DNA of 64,000 bases from Alectoria sarmentosa. Lineage: Eukaryota; Ascomycota; Lecanoromycetes; Lecanorales; Parmeliaceae. A model generated the notes under the pieces. The model saw nothing but the letters and a program-made list of their open reading frames with translations, was not told where the DNA came from and searched no databases. The stretch lies in NCBI GenBank assembly GCA_009733775.1, contig WOGZ01000097.1:1-64000 (forward strand), given 5' to 3'. A program made the translations under genes and the position numbers. Shown piece after piece: positions 22,089 to 32,139 of the stretch (its first letter is position 1; every line of letters begins with the position of its first letter).

Positions 22089-22580
22089 TTCAACACAGTC
22101 GTACGTTGAAGCCTTTTTTGTAACACAAACCACGAGCTCTGAAACCTCCAATCCATGTTCGGGTCATCAAATTCCATCTTTCCTTTATTAGCTACCAAAC
22201 ATATGGGCGTTGAGCAATCTTGAATTGGCAAACCCAGATCATACAATTGCAACATTGTAGGAAACAGCTTGTATATCACCAAAAGCGATACGTTTTTCCA
22301 ATGCAAGACCAATGTCCCTCGTCGGAGCGCCTCGTGTGAGAGTCTGACGAGAGACAACGGCATTCCAGCAACATATCAGGAGTAGACCGTGCTCCATTTT
22401 CTTCCGTTCTGCCTCCTCACACAGCCATTGGTTTGGTGTCCAAGCCTCTACGTTGCCACCGAATGTCGCCTTTTCGCGATGAGTCACCCAAGGATTGATA
22501 CCTATAACCATTGATCCTCTCACATGTTGGGGGGAGGTTCCGACACCTTCGTCAGCCACGATCTCCGCGCCGTGTCAAAG
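22089..22580 (-). pseudogene. Cytochrome P450 C-terminal remnant
   Basis: The minus strand shows the end of a fungal P450. VIGINPWVTHRE and the altered PERF-like region WTPNQWLCEEAERK precede MEHGLL. The haem-ligand loop survives only in another frame, as WSCIGK (22288-22305 region). The I/L-helix end continues in a third frame as NVSLLVIYKLFPTMLQLYDL, then FDDPNMDW and SSWFV. Thus at least two shifts fall within about 100 bp, one plausibly in the run of A residues next to CIGK. The N-terminal four fifths of a P450 are not found upstream. This is a fossil tailoring gene. Confidence 0.8.
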
Positions 22581-23573
22581 TTCAGGTTCTGTGACGTGCA
22601 GAATGGATGGTGACCATCCCATTCTCCCCTAGAGCCCGTTTTATATGCCATCCGAGAAGGTGGCAAACCCGACAGGTGGCCAGGAGGAGGCTGGGAGACC
22701 TGAACTGAGAGTCCGTATATTGATAAGGCTCCAAAGTTTTCTCGGTCTTATGCATCTTGGCTAATGTAAACTAGTTCTGCGACACGTTGACCTCGGTCAG
22801 AGAAGTGTTAGGAGTTAGGGGTCGGCCAAAGTTCTCGACGATGCTTCGTCTGAAATATTCGAAGGGGAATGACAGTTCTCGATACTAAGCAACGACAACG
22901 ACCACGACAAGTCGGAGACAACTTATGGTTTCAACTTGAGAAACAATCCGTAAGGTTCTCGTACGTATTATAATAAATGACAGATTCGAAAGAAAGGTGA
23001 CGCTTCGGGCTATACTCAATATAAGAACTCGAGACGAACCCTTCGTTATACTCATCCGCCCGTTCCCACGGCAAAACAAAACAACAGGACCAAGTGACAT
23101 CATACAGAATCTGACTTGGAAACGAAAAGTCTTGAAGTGGCGGCCTCGCCGCGGTAGGAAACAATAGTAACAGTACATTTAACGGGTTGCAACTTCGGGT
23201 GAACCCTAGCGGCTCCAACTTTGTCCTCTTCCTCAACACCACAGCTTCCATGAAGCCTATAGGACTCTGATCACGTGCGCCCGTTGGTGACTCCTAGAAA
23301 CCCTAGATTCGAAAGGAGTGTGGGCTTGCTCGAAGATATTTGCCGACCCTAAAAGCGGCAACCTCAGTAGAGACAAAGAGCCGTCGACTAATTTTGCCAA
23401 GACTTTCTTGGCATGGGAGTGGGAGACAATCAATTCCGAAGCAGACTCGTAGACGCCACAATTCTATCATTTTGCATGAGCTTGACATCCTGTACAGAAC
23501 ATGAGATATTTTTAGTAATTCCAGCTGACATAGAACACTCGACACTCGTTTACCCGCCACTGCATGCGCACAA
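22581..23573. other. Intergenic upstream of coronin
   Basis: There is no supportable gene. Short minus-strand frames around 22885-23250 and 23303-23644 lack recognisable domains. The last few hundred bases should contain the coronin promoter. No clear TATA box was picked out. Confidence 0.5.
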
Positions 23574-25836
23574 ATGTCAGGCCGTTTCGTGCGCTCGTCC
23601 AAGTATCGTAAGCATCGCGTGTAGCTATCTTCCCCACGGGCCATTGCAAGCTGAGCACTGATTTAGGGCATGTCTTCGGCCGGCCGACGAGGAAGGTACG
23701 GTCGCCAGATCCCAGAGAAGAGGTTGTGGCGTGGAGCTGAGTAGGCGCCTAGGAACAATGCTACGATAATATACGGATCTCAAGAAATGCCTGGGATACG
23801 AACCTCGTAAAGGTAGCGCACGAAGTATTGGAGCTTGAGACCTAGTCTAACAATATCACAGGCAAATCCGCAGTATATTTCAGTCAATTGGGAAGCCAGC
23901 GGAGGAGGCGCATTCGCAGTCATACCTATCAATGAGAAGGGGCGATTGCCTGAGCAACTACCTCTGTTTAGGGGGCACACTGCTGTAGTTCTGGATACAG
24001 ACTGGTAGAAGGGTCTAAAATGCGTGACGATATTTAGGCTGAGATTGTTCGTAGGTCTCCATTCAACGACTCTTTGATAGCGTCAGGATCCGACGATGGC
24101 AAGGTATGACGGATACCATGACAGTCTTATACCTGAAGCTCACTGTGGCAGGCATTCATATACAAAGTTCCCGAAGATTTCACACTACGGACAGAGGAAG
24201 GCGAATCGGTCAAGGATGTTGCGCCAGTCCAGAAGCTCTCCGGGCATTCGAGGTACGACGGCTACGGGTCCGGTACAACGAGTCAGTACTGACAAAGCGT
24301 ATAGAAAAATAGGCCACGTCCTATTCAATCCAGCTGCCGAAAACGTCCTCGCAACCTCATCAGGCGACTACACCATCAAGCTTTGGGATATCGAGGCCGG
24401 CTCTCCCCGCCTGACCCTCAAACATACGGACATTGTACAATCCCTCTCATGGAGCGCAAACGGCTCGTTAATGGTCACAACATCTCGGGACAAAAAGCTG
24501 CGGATATGGGATGTCAGGCAAGAGAAGCCCGCACACGTTGTGCCTGGTCACCAAGGAGCAAAGAACAGTCGCGTGACCTGGATGGGCGAACATGACAGGG
24601 TAGCTACAACGGGATTTTCCAAGATGAGTGACAGGCAACTAGGTCTGTGGGATATCAGAGACCCAAAAGAGCCCGTGGGAGGCTTTCAGATGTTGGATGC
24701 GATATCTGGGGTCTGCATGCCATTCTGGGATGATGGAACACAGTGTCTCTACCTTGCGGGAAAAGGGTATGCTGTCATCCTCTTCTGCGATGTTCATACT
24801 AATGGCTTCTAGTGATGGCAACATCCGCTATTTTGAATACGAGAACGGCAAATTTGAGTTCCTGTCTGAATACAAATCCGCCGATCCGCAACGAGGCATG
24901 GCTTTCCTTCCCAAGCGTGGCGTAAATACCCACGAGAATGAAGTCATGCGTGCATTCAAGACTGTCAACGACTCCTACATCGAGCCAATATCTTTCATCG
25001 TCCCTCGACGCGCTGAGGTCTTTCAGGATGACATCTTCCCGCCTATTGTCGGTTCGAAGCCCGCAATGTCAGCTGGTGAATGGTTTGGTGGCAAAGAAGG
25101 TCTACCACCTAAGATTGATTTAGCCAGTGTTTATGCAGGCGAAGAGCCGGCAGAGGTTGCCGCGGACTATAAGCCCGCTGTCCGTGCGCAGTTGCCTCCA
25201 GCGCCCTCCCCAACAAAGAAAGCACCCGAACCAGCATCAGAGCCAGCAGCTCCCGCATCCGCTCTCCGCGGTCCACCGCCATCAATGAAGGAACAAACTT
25301 CTTCCATCAAAGACCTGGCCTCCAAATTCACCGATGACAAGGAAGACGATGAGTCAGAGGAAGACAGCTCCTCGTTCGAAGAGATCGCCAAGCCCATCGA
25401 TCGCTCTGAGAGGCATGCACCCGCTGCAGCCCCAACTGAAAAGTCCGAGCTGAGAGCTATCTCCAGGGGTTTGGGTGACCCCCTCTCGCCAGTCGACAAA
25501 CCAGACGATTTTGAACAAGCAAGCCAGCTGGCAGCCAGTCAAGACACCCCGACATTGATCAAGAAAGAGCAAGCGCCACCATCGAAATCTACAGAGGAGC
25601 CACTGTCCAGCAAATCTACTCAGGAGCCTCTCTCCCGCAAGTCTACCCAGGAGCCCCTTGCCAATGCCAAATCACGGCCGCACGCCGGGAGCGTTTCGGA
25701 TCAGCCCATCCAGAGATCGTTAGCCGAGATCAAGAGCTTGTTGGAGCAGCAGACGATGACTATGAGCGCCCAAAGCCAGGAGATCAGTAAGTTGACGGCT
25801 GAGGTGGATCGGCTGAGGACGAAGTTGGGGGAGTAA
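23574..25836 (+). CDS. crn1: Coronin (actin-binding WD40 protein)
   Basis: Eight exons: 23574-23607, 23667-23695, 23753-23812, 23862-24004, 24055-24103, 24152-24252, 24305-24766 and 24813-25836. Together they give 1902 nt and 633 residues. The start MSGRFVRSSKYRHVFG and the next block EQCYDNIRISRNAWDTNL are diagnostic of coronin. WD40 blades follow (GHTAVVLDTDW, IASGSDDGK, ATSSGDYTIKLWDIE, TTSRDKKLRIWDVR). PRRAEVFQDDIFPP marks the coronin extension near residue 355. A low-complexity Pro/Ala/Ser/Glu linker has three SKST-(E/Q)EPL repeats near 540. The last 32 residues form a trimerising-type coiled coil (LLEQQ...VDRLRTKL). Coronin bundles actin filaments and regulates Arp2/3 at cortical patches. 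Six small 5' exons, two of them 34 and 29 nt, make it easy to mis-start this gene. Confidence 0.95.
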
Positions 25837-26153
25837 AGGGAATGCTTTACGGGTGGTGTTATGTGTCTATCTCGCAAGACAAGACTCTATTCTTGGTCAT
25901 GCGTTGTGCGAAAATGGACCCGGGCAGGTGGGCTGATACAGTTCGTTCACCCTGGCCATTGCGATGTTGGAGAGGATGCTCGGTGTGGTTTTGTATACTG
26001 TGAATTGATACTGCTGGTGCTCTAAGAGTGCTTGGCATAATTCCCTACTATATGCTGTCGTCGTGATATTGTTGAGATGGGCCTTGTTTCCTCAGGCCGT
26101 TGTCGCCTGAGATTCAAGTTCTTGGACTGTACTTGCCTGCCTTCTGTTCCATA
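25837..26153. other. Convergent intergenic spacer
   Basis: This 317-bp spacer separates the coronin stop from the stop of the minus-strand coiled-coil gene. It should contain both 3' untranslated ends. No other feature was seen. Confidence 0.5.
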
Positions 26154-27629
26154 TCAGACGGACTGAGTGGCTTTGGACCGGATCGAGCTCCTCAATTTCG
26201 CCTTCCGCTGACTGGATACTGGGCCCTCGTCCTCCTCGTCTTCGTCTTCGTCCAGCTGGACTAACTCCCTCGGGTCCACACTCTTCACCTTCTGCCGCTC
26301 AATGGATTTCTTGGACTCTTTGTCCGTGGGCTCCTTCAATCCTTGCTTTGTGAGCCCCGTCATCTCCTGCTCGTTGGGCGTCTGGGGCTCTTGCTTTTGC
26401 ACCTCCTTCGCCTCCTTCACTTCCTTCACCTCCTCCTCCGCTTTCTCCGGCTCGACTTCGAAGTCCGCCTCCTCCTCCTCCTCCTCATCATCCTCCGACT
26501 CATCAGCGTCATAATTGAGCTCCGGTAGCTCGTCGATGTCGACGGCCATGTCTTGCATCTGCCTGAATTTCCAATCCATCAGATCTTGCTCCTGCGCCCA
26601 GCGGCTTTTGACTCGTGCCAAGCGCTCATCGCGGAGTCTGACCTTTTGCTTCTCTTTGTCGAGGCGAGTTTTGAGACCCTTTGCTTCCGTCTCCAAGGCC
26701 TCGATCTTGGCGGAGCGACTTTTGATCTCGATGGCGTGGTCTTGGTGGATTCTGTCCACCTCCATTCGTTTGGTTTGGTTGTAGGCTAGCCATTCGTCGA
26801 ACATGTCATCGGTGTCTTTGATGTATTTGGATTCATTCTTCAGGAGTAGCGTTTCGAGCATAGCATTTTGGTTCTGAGTCTCTGTGGCGCTTCTCATCAG
26901 GGTATCCACGACTTGCATCGCGTCTCGGAAATCCGGCTTCGCTCCGGCATAGCGCTCTTTCTCCATATCCGTGGTCTTGTCTCTCTGGCGCCTCTTCTCC
27001 GCCTTCTCCTTGATCATGTTCAATTCCATACTCATGTTACCGAGCCTGGGCTTCTTGACTGGCATGCATGCGTTCCTCCCCGCCTCCTCCTCCGCTTTCC
27101 GCTTGACCGCCGCGCCTTTCCTGAGCGCATCCAGCTCGCCAGCCATGACCTTGTGACTGCTCGTGTACGTAAGCGGCAATCCTGGGTCCGTCCACGTCGG
27201 CACCTTCTTCCCCCCACCGAGACCCTTTCCCCTCTCCTTGCCGCATCCATCATACTCGGCGCCCCAATTATCTCTCCTCGACGAAACCTTCCCCTGCACG
27301 TCAAAGTCCCACGGCCACACCTGACCGAGCTTGAGCCGCGTGATTGACCCCCGTGAGGTGCCGACCCAGAAGGCGAGGTGGCCCACTTGGGAGTCTTGCA
27401 GACGGACGTAGAATGGGGGCAGGTTGTCTTTGGTGAGCTGTTCGATGGGTATGCAGCCGAGCCAGGGTCGGGCGTAGGATTTTGGCTGCGCGGATAGGAT
27501 GCCTTGACCGTCCATGTTTTCGACGCCGATGCGGTCGGAGATTAGGGCTGTTGGTGTTGAGGAGGAGGAGAAAGAGGGCATGATGGCGAGGTGGTGCTGT
27601 ATGGCTAGGGATGGATTCGATGTGTCCAT
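26154..27629 (-). CDS. Uncharacterised coiled-coil protein with acidic C-terminus
   Basis: A single open frame of 491 residues. Residues about 30-170 are a compact region with IPIEQLTKDNLPPFYVRLQDS. A Lys/Arg-rich stretch with nuclear-localisation-like clusters (VKRKAEEEAGR, PVKKPRLG) lies near 175-200. A long charged helix or coiled coil runs from about 205 to 355 (MIKEKAEKRRQRDK, EALETEAKGLKTRLDKEKQK). After it comes a strongly acidic tail with Glu/Asp runs and Lys-Glu repeats (EVKEVKEAKEVQ). I do not recognise the family. Composition suggests a nuclear or chromatin-associated protein (inference). Start and stop are clean and no intron is needed. Confidence 0.7.
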   Translation of the reverse strand: MDTSNPSLAIQHHLAIMPSFSSSSTPTALISDRIGVENMDGQGILSAQPKSYARPWLGCIPIEQLTKDNLPPFYVRLQDSQVGHLAFWVGTSRGSITRLKLGQVWPWDFDVQGKVSSRRDNWGAEYDGCGKERGKGLGGGKKVPTWTDPGLPLTYTSSHKVMAGELDALRKGAAVKRKAEEEAGRNACMPVKKPRLGNMSMELNMIKEKAEKRRQRDKTTDMEKERYAGAKPDFRDAMQVVDTLMRSATETQNQNAMLETLLLKNESKYIKDTDDMFDEWLAYNQTKRMEVDRIHQDHAIEIKSRSAKIEALETEAKGLKTRLDKEKQKVRLRDERLARVKSRWAQEQDLMDWKFRQMQDMAVDIDELPELNYDADESEDDEEEEEEADFEVEPEKAEEEVKEVKEAKEVQKQEPQTPNEQEMTGLTKQGLKEPTDKESKKSIERQKVKSVDPRELVQLDEDEDEEDEGPVSSQRKAKLRSSIRSKATQSV

Positions 27630-27834
27630 GCTGTGTGGCTTTGATTAGGTTCTGTGGTGAAGGAGATTGAAGTGAGTTTGGTAAAAGATTGAAGGAGCAA
27701 GGGGTTTGAGGTGAGGTGATGAGCTTGGATGTTTGGGTATGAGATGTTAGATAAGACTGCTCAGCGCACGCCTCTAATAGATATTATGGTCCAAGCTATG
27801 GAAGAAATATGTTGGCAGTATTTGAAGGAAGTGC

Positions 27835-27980
27835 TGTGATGGAAAAACAATGGTGGAAAAGTTATGATAGAAGTGTTATGAGGGAAGAATCATGGTGGAA
27901 GAATTATCATGATGGAAGGATTATAAAGGAACTATCATGACGGAAGTATTGTGATGGATGTCTTATGATGGAAATATTAC
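27835..27980. repeat. Minisatellite, ATGATGGAA-x-x-ATTAT type
   Basis: About eight or nine imperfect units of 15-18 bp, each with ATGATGGAAG or GTGGAA followed by ATTAT or GTTATG, run in tandem. Degeneracy suggests an old array. It lies upstream of the minus-strand coiled-coil gene (start 27629). Confidence 0.75.
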
Positions 27981-28776
27981 TACCCATGATTGTTGTACTT
28001 GGTAGAAGATTTTGTAGGGGAAAGAATGGAGAGTCTAGGGAGCATCGAGCATGTGAATGGATGGCGGCTCCCAGGCCTGTTTTCCAAGATTCACTCTGCT
28101 AAGAAGTCTCCGTAAATGCTTTGCTCCAATCTATGACCGTATGAAGTCGTCCACCACAAGACGCGAGGTCGTCTTAGGTCGCTCGTCAAATACATGTTTA
28201 GATATGTTCAATCTCGTTTGTAAAGTATGCAACTTTCCTCTTCTCGAAAACCAAACAGTCACATCACGGCAAAAGTTTCAGAGACAGCGAGTGTCACAGT
28301 CTTCACAGAAGAGAATCACTTTGTTTTCAATATTCCATGGCCGAGCTTTGCGAACTGCCTGGTCGTACTACCGAGTTTCAATTTCTATGTAGCGAAAGTA
28401 TGAAGGCTATGTGAGACAGAACATCTTGGACTCAAAATAAATCCTGGAGAGGTAGGACATGGAGAGAACGTTTGAATGTTTGGACACCTACTTAAAGCGC
28501 TCACAAGTAAGAGAACATGGAGACACTCGAGCCTCACTCTCCTCTTCTTTGCTCCTCTCCAGAGTACAGAGACTCGCATTGCATTGTGAAGAAGACGTGC
28601 AGCACTAGCAGCTGTTGTCACGGCATTTGAAGCTTCTGTGGTTCTTGACCGTGAAAGCCATCGCACGTTCGAGAGCCAGATAGCACACTAGCTTGGGTTC
28701 TTCAGTCTTCGCGATGGCCCCCTTTTCTCCCCTCCGCAAAATAGTTATGTACCATTCTAGGGAATTTTTAATCGAC

Positions 28777-28863
28777 AGTCGCGTGTTCTAATGGTTATGA
28801 TTTCTCGTTCACAATACTGAATGTTTTCCGAGAAGGTTCGGAGTTCGATCCTCCGCGTGACTA
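28777..28863 (+). tRNA. tRNA-Val(CAC), with a 14-nt intron; possibly decayed
   Basis: An 87-nt cloverleaf can be drawn. The acceptor arm AGTCGCG pairs with CGTGACT (one G-U), discriminator A at 28863. The T arm CGGAG-TTCGATC-CTCCG is perfect. The anticodon stem TCTCG pairs with CGAGA. The loop reads TTCACA, then a 14-nt insert (28814-28827), then C, giving anticodon CAC at 28810-28812 with an intron at the canonical position after base 37. The weak point is the D stem (TTCT against TGAT): position 10 is T instead of G, which also departs from the A-box consensus. Seven T residues about 34 nt downstream could terminate Pol III. It is either a functional variant or a decaying copy. Confidence 0.65.
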
Positions 28864-29253
28864 CATCTTGTTATGCTGCCGTAGAGCCTGTTTACATTTT
28901 TTTGGATTCTTTGTATATGAAAAAGGAGAGAGATTTGAGGTGGATTGAGGCACCCTGCTTTTTTCTTTTCTGTGTGCGAAGCCTGCACTAAGCGAATCTG
29001 GGCCGAAATGGTATATAGTACGCCAAGCCGATGCGTAGGGAAAAATCCTACATTAGGGGATATTCGATTGTTATAATGGTACATATTTTTATTCGATTAT
29101 CCTGAGAGGGCTACAAAATGGCGGATTCTCCTCGTCTTTTTATCCATCCTCTATCCAAACTGCCTCACCCAAAAACACCCACACCAAACAAAGTACAACT
29201 AATCACATCGGCAAACCACACCAGCACGTAACCGAGTAAAAGCAACTCCAAAC

Positions 29254-30222
29254 ATGGCAGGCGGCTTCCCCATCATGCGAGCATACAGACCAGCTCCCAC
29301 TTCTGAACCAACTCGCCGCGTCACCATCGTCTCCACCACAGTTTCCGGTCCCGCTCCCCTGAACACCAGAAGCCAACGCGCAGTCTGGATCCATGAGAGC
29401 AAGGAATGGTCGCGTGTCCTCACTCAGACAATCGAGCGACGCCAGCAGCGTCAATTCGAAGTCGAAAAGGAAAAAGGCCAAGCGATTTTCCAGCTCATAT
29501 TGCGCCAGCAGGCGGCTCAGGATAAAGCTCAAGCTGAGTATGACGGATACTTTGCCAAAGAGATCTCGTACTACAAGCGCGTGTGGTCGGGTTCCTTATT
29601 CGGACTGATCGTGAGCGGATTCCTCTTCCTGATCCTATTCACAGACGTGGTTCGAGATACGGCAGAAGCTCGACTCGGCGTCATCACCACTTGCGCCTTG
29701 GTGCCGAGCTTTACGGACGGTTCGGAATTCTCGGCCGTATGGTTGGCCGCCGTCGCCGTCGAAGGCATCTCAAAGTCGACCGCAGTATTGGCTGTGGTGA
29801 GACTAGCAAGGCTGAGCAAAGCCCGGCACGAACCTGATGCGGCCTATTACGAGCGTCTACTCGAGTACTCAAGGCTCGGATTTCGTATCGGTGCTGTAAT
29901 GGCCGCCAACCCCCTTGCATGGGGCCTCTTTCTGCTGGTGCGGGGGGAATGTGATGGTGAGATTTGCCTGAATCTTGCTTTGGCGACGTGGGCGGTCATG
30001 AGCTGGACTTTTCTGGCTTCTATCGCCTGGGCGGTTTTCCTTGAGAGCGGGTATAGGGTCATGGTGGGCCAGTGGAAGAAGGTCTCGAGTAGGTTCTCAT
30101 TGAAGATAGATCAGCGAGAGGCGGTGGGTAAGAGCGGTTGGCAGTTGTTGGGTCGGGACGAGAAGGGGAGATTGGAATGGGTACGAGTAGAAAGTTTTCC
30201 AGGAGATCAACATTGCGTGTAA
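29254..30222 (+). CDS. Uncharacterised four-TM membrane protein
   Basis: A single exon encodes 322 residues. The first 100 residues are hydrophilic and probably cytosolic, including a basic-acidic helix near 62-95 (ERRQQRQFEVEKEKG). Hydrophobic segments lie near 112-132 (SLFGLIVSGFLFLILF), 158-180, 210-230 (VMAANPLAWGLFLLV) and 240-265. The C-terminal tail is soluble. I do not recognise the family and see no catalytic motif. Two Cys occur close to a predicted lumenal loop (GECDGEICL). It stands alone in a gene-poor region. The ATG at 29254 follows an A/C-rich leader typical of fungal starts. Confidence 0.62.
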   Translation: MAGGFPIMRAYRPAPTSEPTRRVTIVSTTVSGPAPLNTRSQRAVWIHESKEWSRVLTQTIERRQQRQFEVEKEKGQAIFQLILRQQAAQDKAQAEYDGYFAKEISYYKRVWSGSLFGLIVSGFLFLILFTDVVRDTAEARLGVITTCALVPSFTDGSEFSAVWLAAVAVEGISKSTAVLAVVRLARLSKARHEPDAAYYERLLEYSRLGFRIGAVMAANPLAWGLFLLVRGECDGEICLNLALATWAVMSWTFLASIAWAVFLESGYRVMVGQWKKVSSRFSLKIDQREAVGKSGWQLLGRDEKGRLEWVRVESFPGDQHCV

Positions 30223-32139
30223 GCCCAGCACGGTATAGCGTAGACTACATTGATCGAAGGAAACATCCTAACTTTGCTTGTCCATCGTGGCGTCCTCTGA
30301 TATGATTGTCGGTCAGGATTATTCTTCCCGCCATACGCTCATTTCCACATCATGTGCTCAAGTCCTAGGTTCTATCAACAGCTCGCATGCAGCCGCTTGT
30401 TGCTACAGTTAGAGACCTTGTGCACGAGCAAAATCTCTGTTGGCCCACATCCAACCATAGAGGCGCTCTTTGAATTCAAAGACAGCCGTGAAGCTCACAA
30501 CAAAGAGGGTAATGACATAATATCACCTGAATCACCCTGCTTAGTCATCGGATCTGAATCTTATAAAGATCGTATGAAATATTCTGAAACGAAAGATTCG
30601 TAGAAGAAAGAATTGAAAGAATGAGAAGGGATTTGAAAGAACTATTCTCGAATGCTGGGAAAAGACTTCTTTGAAGGAAATTCAAATTAAATAAAATGAA
30701 ATGCCTGAGCGATGTATTTGATTAATTAATGATGGTGATAATTTATGGTATCGAAATCGGGCGGTGTGCCTCTGACATGTAAGATGGAAGCGATTCAAGC
30801 AGCACCGGAAGAGCCCCGCTCCGCTTCGTCTCTAGAGTAGAGGCACCCTAAGCCTGAGGATTTCCCGGATCGCCCGAGACCTTGAACCATAATAATAATA
30901 GCTCCCTCCTCGCTGCACATGCCAAGAAAAGGGTTCAGATGTCGGACAACGCCCCGCCTGGAGGGTTGCCTGGACAATGCGCTTAGAATTGGGTCGGAAA
31001 TGTCCCTAATCTTATCCCAGCGTTGACTCAAGCCCTCCTATCGGAATCAAAAGACGCCCCTGCGTTCAGTCTATGCTCTTTCAGGAAATACTTCTAGGGT
31101 CTTCAGCTATGGGGTTACCTTCCGACGATAGGGTTAAGGTTGGCACTATGTAACGCTGTGCTGCGCAGGGACTTTTGGTGCCCACCTCCGTACATTTTTT
31201 AAAACCCGGTAATAATCAAGTGCAAATTCGTCATCATCTCTTGCATCCTCAACAAGCCACAAAGACTCCACTCTTCTAACCACCAGCTTTCCTACAAAGC
31301 TGCACTCTCCCCTAGTGGCGCAGCCTGGCTAGCCCACGTCCTGCACGATGCACGCGCACTTGGTGCCCAATGGCATGATGCAGATATGACTCCGCCCGAA
31401 TGCATGGTAAGCCGCATCTCTTTGGTGGGTGGGTGATAGGTAGCGATTGTATCAGTCAGAAATTAGGGCCGAGGCGCAATCTTTCAGGCCAGTGCATCAT
31501 TACGCCCACTACGGAGCTACAGACATTATAAAGTAGGCGTCCGAGTCCGAGTCCTGCGATTTTTTCCTGGCTCACATTCATCAGTGTCCATCATTTTTGT
31601 GTGTTCCCTATTGACGTTCAAGCATTTTTCTCGCTGCTTTTTTTTCGATGCTACAAAGTCTTTGAGGTATATAGCCATCGTGCGAATATCTTATCGCGAT
31701 CTTAGACAAGGCTGCGTTGAGAACAACCACATTCATCGGGTCCCTCTAGCGACGAAGAAACTGATAGATAGCATTCAAACGTATCTGCTGAATCGCTAAA
31801 AGACCATTCCCCGCAGCCTTCAAATTAGTTTATGAAAGATCGAACTTGTCTTTGGAACTTGTCTTGCACAATCCCGACTGTGAATTTTGGCCGCTCCGAT
31901 ATTCCTTTTAAAGACGAAGTCATAGGGAGGGTACTCTCTACAGCCTTTGCCTCTTTTAAACCATCCTACGCGGAGACATAGCCTGGTCTCAACCAGCTGC
32001 TGCAAGTCCTTCCAATTGGGAGCAAAAATACATTCTCGCTGGGTGACTACCTGAGGCCTCCTCGCCAGTTGAATCAACATCAGGTGCCCAACCTCTACTC
32101 ACCCAATTTTGACCCAAAGAACCTCCAATTGTCCCAGGT
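30223..32139. other. Gene-poor stretch
   Basis: There are only short frames without recognisable similarity. The interval contains dispersed-repeat copy B (30955-31043, listed separately). A minus-strand frame (31989-32492) lies partly opposite the next gene and is regarded as a shadow. Confidence 0.5.
30955..31043. repeat. Dispersed repeat, copy B
   Basis: This is the counterpart of 13012-13102. It keeps GGGTTGCCTGGACAATGCGC, GTCGGAAATGTCCCT and CTCCTATCG in the same order, differing by substitutions and small indels. No terminal repeat or coding capacity is visible around either copy. Confidence 0.7.

Larger units (their letters stand above)
27630..29253. other. Gene-poor stretch with minisatellite and a tRNA-like gene
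   Basis: Apart from the array at 27835-27980 and the tRNA at 28777-28863, listed separately, only short unrecognised frames are present (for example 28057-28392 plus). The last 150 bp form the likely promoter of the membrane-protein gene at 29254. Confidence 0.5.

Noticed and set aside
26868..27347. 159-codon antisense frame in the coiled-coil gene
   Set aside because: Shadow of a biased (Lys/Glu/Arg-rich) coding strand.
31310..31390. Possible tRNA suggested by GTGGCGCAGCCTGGCTAGCC
   Set aside because: Resembles a D arm only; no T arm or acceptor pairing follows.
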